This document shows positions 8,620-21,604 of a stretch of DNA of 64,000 bases, one piece after another. The DNA lies in NCBI RefSeq assembly GCF_017814915.1, contig NZ_JAGIPZ010000008.1, forward strand, positions 62,001 through 126,000, in the 5' to 3' direction. The position numbers and the translations under genes were made by a program. Within the stretch, counting starts at the first letter, position 1, and every line of letters begins with the position of its first letter. The notes beneath the pieces are model-generated. The model saw only the letters and a list, made by a program, of their open reading frames with translations. It ran no database searches and was not told the origin of the DNA. Source of the DNA: Herbaspirillum sp. LeCh32-8 (GTDB lineage Bacteria > Pseudomonadota > Gammaproteobacteria > Burkholderiales > Burkholderiaceae_D).

Positions 8620-9860
8620 GCCCCGGCTCCCAGTTGACGTCCGTCCAGATCGAACAGGCGCACCGCCACGCGACTGACGTTGGGCACGCGCGCCGCCGCC
8701 AGCGCCGCGATGCGCGCTTCGATTTCAGTCCACAGCACGCGCGACAGGGACTCGTCCCGCGCGCGCACCAGCTCGATTACCGCTTCCACCGTATTGGCTT
8801 CCTTCATCTGCTGCAGCAAGCCGGCGTCGAATGCGCCGCAGTGCTGCCTGTTCATCGTGTGCATCTCTTGCGCCACGCGGGCCACGCCCTGCATGGCCAT
8901 GTTGCTCTTGCTGGAGTGCGTGTCCCACACGCCGTCCAGCACCTTGGCCAGCTTGCCCGGATGTCCTGCCAACCACAGCACCGGCAGACGCCGGCCGTCC
9001 TCGGCCAGCGCCTGCTGGGTGAAATCCAGCGCATCGCCCAGGAAGTTGGCGATCTGCACGCTGCGCTTGTCCGGCAGGCCCAGCTCCTGCGCCGCAAAAC
9101 TGCGCCCGATCTTGCCGGGCAGGTAGGCCACCACGTCGCCGGTGCGGCAATCGGCCAATGCCACCCGGATATAGACCTCGATCGACGCGATCCACGAGGC
9201 CATCGACATCGGCTCGACGATGCCGGAGGTACCCAGGATCGAGATGCCGCCGACGATGCCCAGCTTGGGGTTGAAGGTCTTGGGCGCGATCGCCTGTCCT
9301 TCGCGGCAGCCGATGGTGAGGTCAAAGCCCTGCTCTCGCCAGCCGGCGTCGCCGTTGCGCTGCGGCGCCTGCAACTCCGCCAGCACCTCGGCCACCGCCG
9401 CCCGCATCATGGCGCGCGGCACCGGGTTGATGGCCGGCTCGCCCACCGCCACGCGCAGGCCGGGCATGGTGGCCGTGCCCACGCCTTCACCGGCAAAAAA
9501 ACGGATCTCGCCGCTGCCGTTGCGCCTCACCTGGGCGAAGATGGTGGCGCCATGGGTGTTGTCCGGATCGTCGCCGCCGTCCTTCAACACCTCGGCCTGC
9601 GCGCTCGCGTCATCGAGCAGCGCGACGTCCTTGATCGGCACCGAGATGAAATGCGCGCCGTCGGGCAGGCTGACCTCGGTGCGCTCCAGCCGGATGCCGC
9701 CCAGCAGGCAATACAGCGCCGCGCGCACCGCCGCAGTGGCGCAGCTGCCGGTGCTGCGGCCGCGCCGCAGGCCGTTGGGCGCGAGCACGGACAGGTCGTA
9801 CTCGGCGCGCCGCAATTCGGCACGCTCGCCGTCTCGCTCATGCTCGCCGGCGGCCTCCAT
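8616..9860 (-). CDS. cbiD: Cobalt-precorrin-5B C1-methyltransferase CbiD
   Basis: A 414-residue CbiD, which methylates C1 of cobalt-precorrin-5B. The N-terminal RRGRSTGSCATAA block (33-45) and the later LGTSGIVEPMS and HSSKSNMAMQGVA segments are typical. The frame stays open another 128 codons upstream, but that stretch is antisense-like to the neighbour's coding. The start at 9860 is chosen because its A is shared with the TGA of the upstream cbiX-cbiC gene (TGATG). CbiD is the anaerobic-type counterpart of CobF, and no cobF is seen here. Confidence 0.92.
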   Translation of the reverse strand: MEAAGEHERDGERAELRRAEYDLSVLAPNGLRRGRSTGSCATAAVRAALYCLLGGIRLERTEVSLPDGAHFISVPIKDVALLDDASAQAEVLKDGGDDPDNTHGATIFAQVRRNGSGEIRFFAGEGVGTATMPGLRVAVGEPAINPVPRAMMRAAVAEVLAELQAPQRNGDAGWREQGFDLTIGCREGQAIAPKTFNPKLGIVGGISILGTSGIVEPMSMASWIASIEVYIRVALADCRTGDVVAYLPGKIGRSFAAQELGLPDKRSVQIANFLGDALDFTQQALAEDGRRLPVLWLAGHPGKLAKVLDGVWDTHSSKSNMAMQGVARVAQEMHTMNRQHCGAFDAGLLQQMKEANTVEAVIELVRARDESLSRVLWTEIEARIAALAAARVPNVSRVAVRLFDLDGRQLGAGA

Positions 9861-11443
9861 CAGGCGGCGCCCTCTTCGACCTGCTCCTGCGCGATCAGCC
9901 AGGCGATGGCGTCGATCAGCAAGGCGTTCACCACCGTCGCCGCCCACGGCGAGCCGCCGCGGGTGCCGGCGTTGGTGATGCGCGGCACCTGCAGGCAGCG
10001 GCGCAGCTCGTCCTTGCTCTCGCGCGTGCCGACGAAACCCACCGGCAGGCCCACCACCAGCTGCGGCCGCCAGCCGTGCTCGCGGATCAGACGGGTGGCT
10101 TCGACGATGGCGGTCGGCGCGTCGCCGATGGCCAGCACCACGTCGTTGCCGAACTTCTGCCAGGCACGGCGAATGCCGGCGGCCGAACGGGTGATGCCCA
10201 GGGTCTGCGACATCAGGTGCGACTCCGGGTCGTGCACGCCGCACCAGGTCTCGATGCCGAGTTGCTCCAGCAGCTGGCGCTTCAGGCCGGTCTGCACCAT
10301 GGTGACGTCGGTCACCACGCGCTTGCAGCGCAACAGCGCGCGCATGCCGGTCTGGGCGGCGCCGGCGGAAAAATACAGTTCGTCGGCGGCAGCGAAGTCG
10401 CCGCTGGTGTGCACCAGGCGCTGCAGCACGGTGAGGTGTTCAGGCGGGAACACGCTCCAGTCGCGGCCCTCGCCGATGATGCGCATGCTCTCGGCTTCGA
10501 TCGGATGCGGCACGTAGGGCGAGGTGCGGACAGCTGCCGCCGGCAGCGCCTTCTCGCGCGCGGACAGGTCGCGTACCTGCAGATGATGCGCGCGCTGCGG
10601 CTCGCCCACCTGCTGCTCGAAGCCGACGATCTGCACGCGGTACTTGCACAGCGTGCAGTTCATCGCGGCGCGTCCTTGCACCGCCTGCTCGGCGCGCTCC
10701 AGCATGACGTCAGCCACATGCGGATGCACGCCGAGGTAGCCTGCCTTGAGCACCTCCACACCCGGCTCGCGCAGCGCCGTCTCGTCGGCGGCGGCATAGA
10801 TGCGCTTGACCAGCACGCCGTCGAACAGGAAGAACGGCAGCACCATCAGGCGCTGCCAGCCCTGGCCGGCAGCCAGCGACAGGCCGTCGCGCACCAGCGG
10901 CGTAGCGGTGCCGGAGAAGCAGACCTTGACGCCGCCAAAGCCCATGCCTTCCTGCAGCATGCGCGCCAGTTTGGCGACTTCGCCGTTGGCGTCGGGATCG
11001 GTGGTGCCGCGGCCGACCAGCACCAGGCAGCTGTCCTGGCGGTTGATGATCTCGGGCGACTGCGCCTCGGCCTCCACCACGCGCTGCTGCGCCAGCTGCA
11101 GCAGCAGCGGGTGCAGGTCCATCGGCGCGCCGAAATGAAAGTCGACCTGCGGGTATTGCTTGGCCAGCGCCAACAGCTCGGCCGGCATGTCGTTCTTGGC
11201 ATGACGCGCGCCCAGCAGCACGCCGGGCACCACGCTGACCTCGGTGGCGCCGTCAGCCACGCAGGCGGCAGCCGCCTCGGCGATGGTAGGCGCGGCGAAC
11301 TCCAGGTAGCCGTGGCGCACCAACCGCTCGCCGGCGCGACCGCGCACCAGCGACACCAGCGCCTCGAACTCGCGCAGCGCGTCAGGGTCGCGGCTGCCGT
11401 GGCCGGCAATCACTACCGCTGACTTTTTCGTCGCGGCGGTCAT
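9860..11443 (-). CDS. cbiX-cbiC: Sirohydrochlorin cobaltochelatase CbiX / precorrin-8X methylmutase CbiC fusion
   Basis: A 527-residue fusion. Residues 1 to about 260 are a two-lobed CbiX chelatase with metal/substrate motifs HGSRDP (15-20) and GRGTTDP (144-150). A short linker bears a Cys pair, MNCTLCKYR (Cys263, Cys266), as in long CbiX proteins with a candidate metal or Fe-S site. Residues about 305-527 are CbiC/CobH, with [11 protein letters not shown] (313-323) and VHTSGD, moving the C11 methyl to C12. One polypeptide thus joins early cobalt insertion to a late methyl shift. It is coupled to cbiD and overlaps cbiE by 4 bases. Confidence 0.9.
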   Translation of the reverse strand: MTAATKKSAVVIAGHGSRDPDALREFEALVSLVRGRAGERLVRHGYLEFAAPTIAEAAAACVADGATEVSVVPGVLLGARHAKNDMPAELLALAKQYPQVDFHFGAPMDLHPLLLQLAQQRVVEAEAQSPEIINRQDSCLVLVGRGTTDPDANGEVAKLARMLQEGMGFGGVKVCFSGTATPLVRDGLSLAAGQGWQRLMVLPFFLFDGVLVKRIYAAADETALREPGVEVLKAGYLGVHPHVADVMLERAEQAVQGRAAMNCTLCKYRVQIVGFEQQVGEPQRAHHLQVRDLSAREKALPAAAVRTSPYVPHPIEAESMRIIGEGRDWSVFPPEHLTVLQRLVHTSGDFAAADELYFSAGAAQTGMRALLRCKRVVTDVTMVQTGLKRQLLEQLGIETWCGVHDPESHLMSQTLGITRSAAGIRRAWQKFGNDVVLAIGDAPTAIVEATRLIREHGWRPQLVVGLPVGFVGTRESKDELRRCLQVPRITNAGTRGGSPWAATVVNALLIDAIAWLIAQEQVEEGAA

Positions 11444-12162
11444 GCCGCGTCCTTTGCCGGCAACGACGGCGGCGGCTCAATCTGGCTTTCCATCGGCGTT
11501 CTGGTGCGGATCAGCATGATGCTCATGTCGCTGAACTCCTTGTCGGCGCAGTCGGCCAGCTTGCCGTGCCATTCGGCGTCGCCGCGCGTGAGGTTTTCCC
11601 ACACCTCGGTGGGGTGCTCGGGGTCGACGCCCTGCTGCAGCAGGTAGGTGGCGATATGGCGCGGCATGAAGGAGCGCGCGGCGTCCCATGGGCACGGAAT
11701 GACGATGGCGTTGCGGCCGTCATTCAACACATGCACCAGGTGGCGCTTGAACGGCTCCAGGTCCCCGCGGCGATGGAAGGTGATGAAGGTGGTCTCGTCG
11801 AAGCACACGCGCGCGCGCGAGGCCAGGATCTGCGCCGAGGAGATGCCCGGCAGGGTTTCCACCCGATGGCCGCAGGCGCGCTCCACGCGCTCCAGGTACT
11901 GGAAGCCGCTGAAGTGGATGTCGCCCATGAATACCACCACGCAGCGCTTGCCGGCGTGGTGCATGGCGGCCACCTGGTCGAGTTGGGCGACCTGGTCGCG
12001 ATAACCCATCAGCACGACCTCGGCGGTGGCCGGGATCAGGTCTTTCACCACATCCACCACTGCGTTGAAGCCGGCCACCACGTCGGCGTTGCGAATCAGG
12101 TCGGCGCCGCGCATGGTCAGGTAGGAATGGTCGCCGGGGCCGGCGCCGATGCAGATGATCAT
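11440..12162 (-). CDS. cbiE: Precorrin-6Y C5-methyltransferase subunit CbiE
   Basis: A 240-residue tetrapyrrole methylase starting [19 protein letters not shown], with [16 protein letters not shown] and [13 protein letters not shown] typical of CbiE (the N-terminal half of CobL). It methylates C5 of precorrin-6B/7. The C15-methylating, decarboxylating CbiT domain normally fused in CobL is absent here and is not seen elsewhere in the window. It must be encoded elsewhere or be missing. The start codon is followed upstream by a 29-bp gap to the chelatase gene, and the stop overlaps cbiX-cbiC. Confidence 0.87.
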   Translation of the reverse strand: MIICIGAGPGDHSYLTMRGADLIRNADVVAGFNAVVDVVKDLIPATAEVVLMGYRDQVAQLDQVAAMHHAGKRCVVVFMGDIHFSGFQYLERVERACGHRVETLPGISSAQILASRARVCFDETTFITFHRRGDLEPFKRHLVHVLNDGRNAIVIPCPWDAARSFMPRHIATYLLQQGVDPEHPTEVWENLTRGDAEWHGKLADCADKEFSDMSIMLIRTRTPMESQIEPPPSLPAKDAA

Positions 12163-12191
12163 GTTGGTGTCTTTCTCACGTTCGGTGTCAT

Positions 12192-14176
12192 TCAGCGCGC
12201 GCCGAGCTGCGCGCGCACGGTCAACGCCAGGGCGTCGCCGGTCAGTTGTTCAATGGTCAGGCACGGCGCGCCCAGCGCTTCGGCCAGCTGCGCGGCGCGG
12301 CCCAGGCGGATGTAACCGGTCTCGGTATCGAGCACCAGCGCCGGCGTGCCGCGCGCGGCCAGGTGTTGTGCCGCAGCCAGCGTCTGCTGCCACGGGTCGG
12401 ATTCGTCGCCGGGCAGGCCGACGTTGGCGCGGCCGTCCGAGAGGATCACCAGCAGCGGCGGCGCGTCCTGCTGCGCCGATTTTTCCAGCAGTCGGGAGGC
12501 CAGTTGCAGCGCATGCGGCAAGGGCGTGCGCCCGCCCGTGGGCAGCTCGCGCAGGCCCTGCTCGGCGAGATCGACGCTGCGGGTCGGCTCCAACAGCAGC
12601 TGCGCCGACTCGCCGCGAAAGGCGATCACCGCCAGCTGGTCGCGCCGTTGATAGGCATCGGTCAGCAGCGCCAGCACCGCGCCCTTGACCGCTTCCATGC
12701 GACGCTGCGCGGCCATGGAGCCGGAGGCGTCGACCACGAACACGATCAGGTTGGCGCTACGGCCTGCGCGTACCTGGCGGTGCAGGTCGGCGGCGGTGAC
12801 GCGCAGGTTTCCGTCCTGCGACGCATCCTGCGTCAACGCGCCGCGCACGGCGGCGCTGCGCAAGGTGGCGCCGACCGCCAGGCGATCGGGATTGGCGTCC
12901 GGCACGGCGCGCAGGGCGCTGCCGCGTTTGGCGTCGCTGACCGCGCTGCGGCGCCCGGCCGCGGCGTGCGACGACGCGCCGGGCATGGCCTCGACGCTGA
13001 TCTTGCGCGCCACGCCGGCGGCGGCGACGGCGAAGGTTTGCTCGCCGCCCTCGCCTTCGCTCTTGTCTTCGCGGTCGCGGTCTTGATCACTGTCTTGATC
13101 ACGCTCGTCCTGCCCGGACTGCGTCGGCTGTTCGCTCTGGTTGCCGCCGTCTTGCTGCGGTTCAGGCTGGCGCGCCTGGTCGATCAGGTCGTCCAGCTTG
13201 TCCTGATCCATGCCGGTCTGGTCGAACGGCTTGCGGCGGCGGCGGTGCGGCAACACCAGCTGAGCCGCGGCCTTGACGTCGTCGGGCGTGACGCGCGTGC
13301 GCGCTTGCAGCGCGGCGATGGCGCGCGCGGTCTTGTGCATGACGATGTCGGCGCGCAGGCTGGCCACCTCGAACTCGCAGCACAGGTGGCTGATCAATTC
13401 CAGCATGGCGTCATCCAGCGCCACTTGCGGCAGCAGGCGCTGGGCCTGCGCCACCTGTGCGCGCAGGGCGTCCTGCTGCGCCTGCCACTGCAGCGCGAAT
13501 GCCGCCGGATCGGCTTCGTAGGCGATGCGCCGGCGCACCACCTCGGCACGCACGGCCTTGTCCTGCGGCGCGGTCACTTCCACCATCAGGCCGAAACGGT
13601 CCAGCAATTGCGGGCGCAGGTCGCCTTCTTCCAGGTTCATGGTGCCCACCAGCGTGAAGCGCGCCGGGTGCGACACCGACAAGCCCTCGCGCTGCACCGA
13701 GTTCACGCCCATGGCGGCCACATCCAGCAGCACGTCGACCAGGTGGTCGGCCAGCAGGTTGACCTCGTCGATATACAACATCCCGCGGTGCGCCGAGGCC
13801 AGCAGTCCGGGCTGGAAGGCGCGCTGCGCGCCCTGCAGCGCCTTCTGCAGGTCCAGCGTGCCCAGCACGCGGTCTTCGGTGGCGCCCAGCGGCAGCGTGA
13901 CGAACGGGACTTCGCCGCTTGCTTCACGCTTGCCCTCGGCCGCGTTGCAGTTCTCGCAGGCGGCGACCGGGCTCCCCGGCGCGCAGTTGAAGGCGCAGCC
14001 GGCGATGCGGGCGATGGCCGGCAACACTTGCGTCAGGCCGCGCGCGGCGGTGCTCTTGGCCGTTCCTTTGTCGCCGCGGATCAGCACGCCGCCGATGCCG
14101 GGATCGACCGCGCACAACAGCAGCGACTGCTTCAGCAGCGGCTGGCCGACGATGGCGGAGAAGGGATAGACGCTAC

Positions 14177-14180
<4 letters not shown>
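12192..14180 (-). CDS. Magnesium/cobalt chelatase-type ChlI-ChlD fusion
   Basis: A 662-residue AAA+ plus von Willebrand A protein that probably powers CobN. The ChlI-like ATPase has Walker [10 protein letters not shown] at 36-44 and Walker [11 protein letters not shown]. Four Cys at 62, 66, 75 and 78 may form a metal cluster. An acidic Gln/Asp/Glu-rich linker spans about 335-400. A C-terminal MIDAS domain has DASGSM near 484. Such fusions replace CobS and CobT in some B12 operons. The start at 14180 overlaps the cobN stop (ATGA); the frame's upstream extension is rejected. The partner relationship is inferred from adjacency. Confidence 0.88.
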
Positions 14181-18344
<4,164 letters not shown>

Positions 18345-18352
<8 letters not shown>

Positions 18353-18686
18353 CGCTGTGCTCCGGTTCGGGGTTGACGTCGCCGCTGCCCAGGCGATGGA
18401 AGATCAGGTCGGTGACTTCACGACCGCCTTCGAGGTGCTCCACCACCACGCGCTCGACCGCCTGCGCATCCTCGCAGCGGTACCACACGCCTTCCGGGTA
18501 GACCACCACCACCGGCGCCTGCGCCTTGCAGGCCACCATGCAATGGGTACGGGTGCGCTTGACGCGCAGCTCGGGACGGGCATCGATCTGCTCGCCCAGC
18601 ACGGCGAACATGGACTCGGCCAGCACGCCGTTTTCGGTGCAGCGCGGGCCCACGCACATCAGCACGTGGCGGGTATGGGTTCTCAT
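18345..18686 (-). CDS. Thioredoxin-like [2Fe-2S] ferredoxin
   Basis: A 113-residue protein with four Cys in the spacing of thioredoxin-fold [2Fe-2S] ferredoxins: C11-x4-C16 in MCVGPRCTENG, and C49-x3-C53 in HCMVACKAQAP, followed by VVVYPEGVWY. It probably donates electrons to a reductive step in corrin synthesis, such as Co(II) reduction before adenosylation. That role is inferred from its place between cbtA and cobN. The start MRTHTRH at 18686 is preferred over the first ATG of the frame because it gives the usual family N-terminus. Confidence 0.85.
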
Positions 18687-18777
18687 TGCGTCAATTCTCT
18701 GGTGCGCGTTCAAATGCGTTGCGGCGGCAGGCGCCAACAAGCGCCTGCCGCCGCATCCGTTACCAAGTCCTGGCCGT

Positions 18778-19527
18778 TCAGCCGAACCGGCGATAGAAGA
18801 ATCCGGTCAGCCCGCCCAGCGCCAGCCAGAACACCGCATTGGCAACGGCGGTGGCGTGGATGAAGGCCTGCGCCAGCTCTTCGGGCGCGACGCTGCCGTG
18901 CACCTCGGGTTGCGGCGCGCCGATCACGTGCGGCACGACCAGCACCAAGGCGCCCAACAGCTTCCACGGCCAGGCGCGGGCATAGACGATGGCGCCGAGG
19001 CCGACGGCGGTCATGCCGGCGGTCATCACCCACCACAACTGGCGCGCATGCAGGGGCGCGGCCATGGTGCCCGGCACTTCCGGCGGCAAGCCCAGCGAGG
19101 GGGCCACGAAGAACACCAGGTAGCCGGCCAGCCCCCACAGGAGGCCGCTGCGCCAGCTCACCTGACGGCCGCTGACGGCGATCGCCGCCACCAGCATCAG
19201 CGCGAAACCGATCGCCATGCTGACGTTGGCCAGCACGGTGTAGCCGGTGCGCTCGGCGCCGTCGGCCGGCTCCCACTCGTCGCCGTCGTGGCTGTGTTCG
19301 TGTTCATGGTCGGCGGCGGCAGGCGCAGCCGCAGCCGCAGCAGTCGCAGTTGCTGCCGCGGCCTCATGCTGGTGCGCATGCTCGGCTTCGCCGGCCTTCT
19401 CGTATTCCTCGGCCTTGAGGATGATCTTTTCCACCTGCAGCTGCTGCACGCCCGAGAGCAGGATGCCCGACAGCGCGCCGGCAATGACCACGGCCGACGC
19501 CATGCGCCGGAAAATCGTCCAGTTCAT
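18778..19527 (-). CDS. cbtA: Cobalt transporter subunit CbtA
   Basis: A 249-residue integral membrane protein of the CbtA family, a B12-riboswitch-linked predicted cobalt transporter. It has about five to six hydrophobic segments, starting at residues 8-26. A soluble loop after the first segment carries His clusters at 50-54 (HAHQH) and 74-80 (HEHEHSH), separated by an Ala/Thr run, and could capture Co2+. It lies 9 bp after cbtB and 91 bp before the ferredoxin gene. Cobalt specificity is predicted for the family by riboswitch association, not shown here. Confidence 0.9.
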   Translation of the reverse strand: MNWTIFRRMASAVVIAGALSGILLSGVQQLQVEKIILKAEEYEKAGEAEHAHQHEAAAATATAAAAAAPAAADHEHEHSHDGDEWEPADGAERTGYTVLANVSMAIGFALMLVAAIAVSGRQVSWRSGLLWGLAGYLVFFVAPSLGLPPEVPGTMAAPLHARQLWWVMTAGMTAVGLGAIVYARAWPWKLLGALVLVVPHVIGAPQPEVHGSVAPEELAQAFIHATAVANAVFWLALGGLTGFFYRRFG

Positions 19528-19536
19528 GCGCGTCCT

Positions 19537-19743
19537 TCAGTGGCAGGGGAAGCCGGCCGAGTGGCGACCGTCGTGGGCGGCGTTGTGCAGCTCGACCTTG
19601 GAGGCGAAGCCGGCGCCGTAGATCAGCGCAACGCCCAGGGCGAAGGCCAGCAGCGACGGCGCAATACGGTCGCGCCAGACGTTGCTGCCGCTGGCGGCCT
19701 GGTCGAGGGTGCTGCTCGGAGTGATGCCGGATGTGCTGGCCAT
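19537..19743 (-). CDS. cbtB: Cobalt transporter subunit CbtB
   Basis: A 68-residue protein with one hydrophobic helix (about 28-47) and the CbtB C-terminal metal motif HNAAHDGRHSAGFPCH (53-68). CbtB works with CbtA in predicted cobalt uptake. The start MASTSG at 19743 has a GGGA Shine-Dalgarno six bases upstream; the frame's longer upstream part is the riboswitch leader. It is the first gene of the operon, directly under the adenosylcobalamin riboswitch. It is thus the gene most directly repressed when B12 is plentiful. Confidence 0.93.
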   Translation of the reverse strand: MASTSGITPSSTLDQAASGSNVWRDRIAPSLLAFALGVALIYGAGFASKVELHNAAHDGRHSAGFPCH

Positions 19744-19911
19744 GTTGGTTTCCCTGGTTCGATGGATGAAACGAAGGCCGGCGACGAAAGCGCCCATGCC
19801 CGGTGCCACGCGCCATACAGGGATGGCGGGTGTCGATGGTCAGGCTTGACTCAACCGGGATATGGGGAAGCTGTCCGTACGATCGCCCTCCGCGATGCAA
19901 ATCAGAATACG

Positions 19912-20135
19912 CTTCGGGCCGGTCTCCGGGCTTGCGGGACGAGGCCTTGCGACCTCATGGACAGGCGCCTTCCCATGTCGGGGCGAACCCCGGGGCACAG
20001 TGGCGTGATGCGTGTCCTTCCTCGCTTACCGTTGCGGGGGCAGCGCCGGAATGGGCCTGCAGTGTTCGGGCGGGCCGCACCGGCTTCCCGTTTCAATCCC
20101 TGGCGCGGCTGCGCGCGGGATACCAGAAGCAATGC
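19912..20135 (-). promoter_or_regulatory. Adenosylcobalamin riboswitch
   Basis: Read on the minus strand, the leader contains the conserved aptamer parts in order. These are GGGAAGCCGGTG (20090-20079), CCCCCGCAACGGTAAG around 20041-20026, GCCACTGTG around 20002, ATGGGAAGG, and the B12 box AGCCCGGAGACC (19932-19921). It lies between a good promoter and cbtB, about 170 bp before its start. That space could hold an expression platform that hides the cbtB ribosome-binding site. Boundaries are approximate. Confidence 0.95.
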
Positions 20136-20145
20136 TATGGCGCGC

Positions 20146-20174
20146 AGTATAAAGGCCGCACGCCGATGGAGCAA
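20146..20174 (-). promoter_or_regulatory. Sigma70-like promoter of the cobalamin operon
   Basis: On the minus strand TTGCTC, a 17-base spacer and TATACT are found. This puts the transcript start a few bases before the riboswitch aptamer. The correct spacing and position make it the likely main promoter of the roughly 20-kb B12 operon. Confidence 0.7.
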
Positions 20175-20267
20175 CCGGATGGCGGCCGGCGACGACCAAA
20201 ACAATTGCCGCCGCGACAACAAATCAGACCACCGTTATGCGCCCTGCCTGCGCCCGCCGCGACCGGA

Positions 20268-20579
20268 TCAGCGCCGCGTGCGCTCCTGCTTGCGCACCGA
20301 GCGCTGCTGGGCGGCCAGGCGGCGCGCATCTTCATCGACGATGTCGCGTCCGATTTCATTGTCGGAGGCAACTTCGCGCACCTCCGGTTGGTGGGCGCTG
20401 TTGATGCGGCGGATCTCCTTGTCGATCGGGCCGGCGGCGGGATCAGGCGCCGGCGCGCGGGGGCCGGCCGCTGCCGCGGCCGCGCCGGGCGCCACCGGTG
20501 TCAGCGCGACCGAGCCGACACCGGCGCCGAAGATCTGGGCAAAATTGGGGATAGGGGAAACACCGGGACGATGACGCAT
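20268..20579 (-). CDS. Hypothetical protein, Ala/Pro-rich
   Basis: A 103-residue protein I do not recognise. The first 25 residues (MRHRPGVSPIPNFAQIFGAG...) are followed by an Ala/Pro-rich stretch (about 28-50). A charged C-terminal half contains EVASDNEIGRDIVDEDARRLAAQQ. A strong GGAGGAG Shine-Dalgarno lies 6 bases before the ATG, which supports translation. It sits just upstream of the B12 promoter on the same strand, as the last of four short genes. No signal peptide or membrane helix is seen. Confidence 0.5.
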   Translation of the reverse strand: MRHRPGVSPIPNFAQIFGAGVGSVALTPVAPGAAAAAAGPRAPAPDPAAGPIDKEIRRINSAHQPEVREVASDNEIGRDIVDEDARRLAAQQRSVRKQERTRR

Positions 20580-20725
20580 GACAAACTCCTCCGGAAAAAG
20601 AACAGGATGCCGTGCGACGGCCGCGGGGGCGGCGCGTCATCAAAATCATAAGAGGCGATGAGGCCATGGCCGCATCGTGATCAGCCCCCCCTCGGACCGA
20701 CGATCAGATGCCGCCGCGCCGGCCG

Positions 20726-20872
20726 TTACATGCGGATGGGCTTGTCCGAGGGACGCGGATTGAGGGGCGGATCCTCGACCGGGATCGGGTCGTCGTCGGG
20801 CAACTCCGGAGGCGGCAGATGCGGATCGTGGGTCGGCGGCGTCTCCTGGGGCGTGTGCAAAGCGTAGTTCAA
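20726..20872 (-). CDS. Small Pro/Asp-rich hypothetical protein, TTG start
   Basis: A 48-residue reading frame starting at TTG (20872), with a strong GGAGGAGG Shine-Dalgarno six bases before it. The only in-frame ATG lies upstream of that site. The product is acidic and proline-rich (LPPPELPDDDPIPVEDPPLNP). It resembles the next short gene at 20905-21009 in having Pro-Gln-(E/D)-Thr-Pro-Pro near the N-terminus and PPxDP/PPLNP-type repeats. Function unknown; it could be a disordered linker-like peptide. Confidence 0.45.
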   Translation of the reverse strand: MNYALHTPQETPPTHDPHLPPPELPDDDPIPVEDPPLNPRPSDKPIRM

Positions 20873-20904
20873 CGTAGGCCTCCTCCGCTGGCGGCTTGCG
20901 ATCC

Positions 20905-21009
20905 TCAATGCGATCGGCCGCTCGGATGTTGATGGGGAATCGGATCTTGCGGCGGCGTCGGATCCAGCGGCGGAACCTCGACGGGCGGCGTATCTTGCGG
21001 CTTGTGCAT
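20905..21009 (-). CDS. Small proline-rich hypothetical protein
   Basis: A 34-residue frame beginning MHKPQDTPPVEVPPLDP and ending HQHPSGRSH. An AGGAG Shine-Dalgarno lies 6 bases before the ATG at 21009. An ATG two codons upstream overlaps the Shine-Dalgarno and is less likely. It looks like a paralogue of the adjacent TTG-start peptide because both carry PQ(D/E)TPP followed by PP(L/x)DP units. No function recognised. Very short, so coding status is tentative. Confidence 0.4.
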   Translation of the reverse strand: MHKPQDTPPVEVPPLDPTPPQDPIPHQHPSGRSH

Positions 21010-21022
21010 GTGCATCTCCTGG

Positions 21023-21313
21023 TCAGTCGTCCTTGCGATGGTACTCACGCCCCGCATCGCCTTCCGGAGCCGGGCGATCCGGCACCACGCCGTCGTCTGC
21101 GCTGGCCCACGGGTCTTCGGTGCCGTCGGGTTCGACCACGCGGAATTCATCGGTTTCCAGAACAGGCTTATGTTGCGCCGGCGATACCGACGCCCTGCCC
21201 TGGCGCGCTGCCTTGGCTTCGCCTGCGCGTTCGCGCTGCGCCCGCAACTGCAGCGGGCTGAGTGGTCGCAGCAGTGCTGCGGCAGCCTGTGATCCTTGCG
21301 CCTGATTGTCCAT
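21023..21313 (-). CDS. Hypothetical protein
   Basis: A 96-residue hydrophilic protein starting MDNQAQGSQAAAALLRPLSP, with AAGGAGG six bases before the ATG. An in-frame ATG 19 codons upstream lacks such a site. The N-terminal third is Ala/Gln/Arg-rich, and the C-terminal third is acidic (DGTEDPWASADDGVVPDRPAPEGD). It lies 13 bp from the following small gene on the same strand, so the four short genes may form a transcript. Family not recognised. Confidence 0.5.
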   Translation of the reverse strand: MDNQAQGSQAAAALLRPLSPLQLRAQRERAGEAKAARQGRASVSPAQHKPVLETDEFRVVEPDGTEDPWASADDGVVPDRPAPEGDAGREYHRKDD

Positions 21314-21540
21314 GTCGGCCCTCCTTGCCTCGATGCGTTCAGCGATATCGGCGCAGCGGCTCATGCCCACCGCGCCGGGCGGTGCCCTCTATCGTCGCCT
21401 GCACCCTGCTTGCAATCCCGGGCGCATGAGCGCGGATGAAAAGAAGGCAACTTCATCTTACGAATGCGTCGCCAGCGCGGCAGCAGGACACCGGAGCATT
21501 CGCTTGTAGGAAGTCTGGAAGAAACGGCTGGCGCAAACGC

Positions 21541-21577
21541 AAAGAAAAACGCCGGTTGCCCTTGAGCAACCGGCGTT
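21541..21577 (-). terminator. Rho-independent terminator of pgm
   Basis: A 12-bp perfect stem (AACGCCGGTTGC / GCAACCGGCGTT, 21548-21577) with a 6-base loop. It is followed on the minus strand by TTTTTCTTT. It lies 28 bp after the pgm stop. Confidence 0.88.
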
Positions 21578-21604
21578 CGCGCAATACCTGGCGCGGGTGA
21601 CGGA

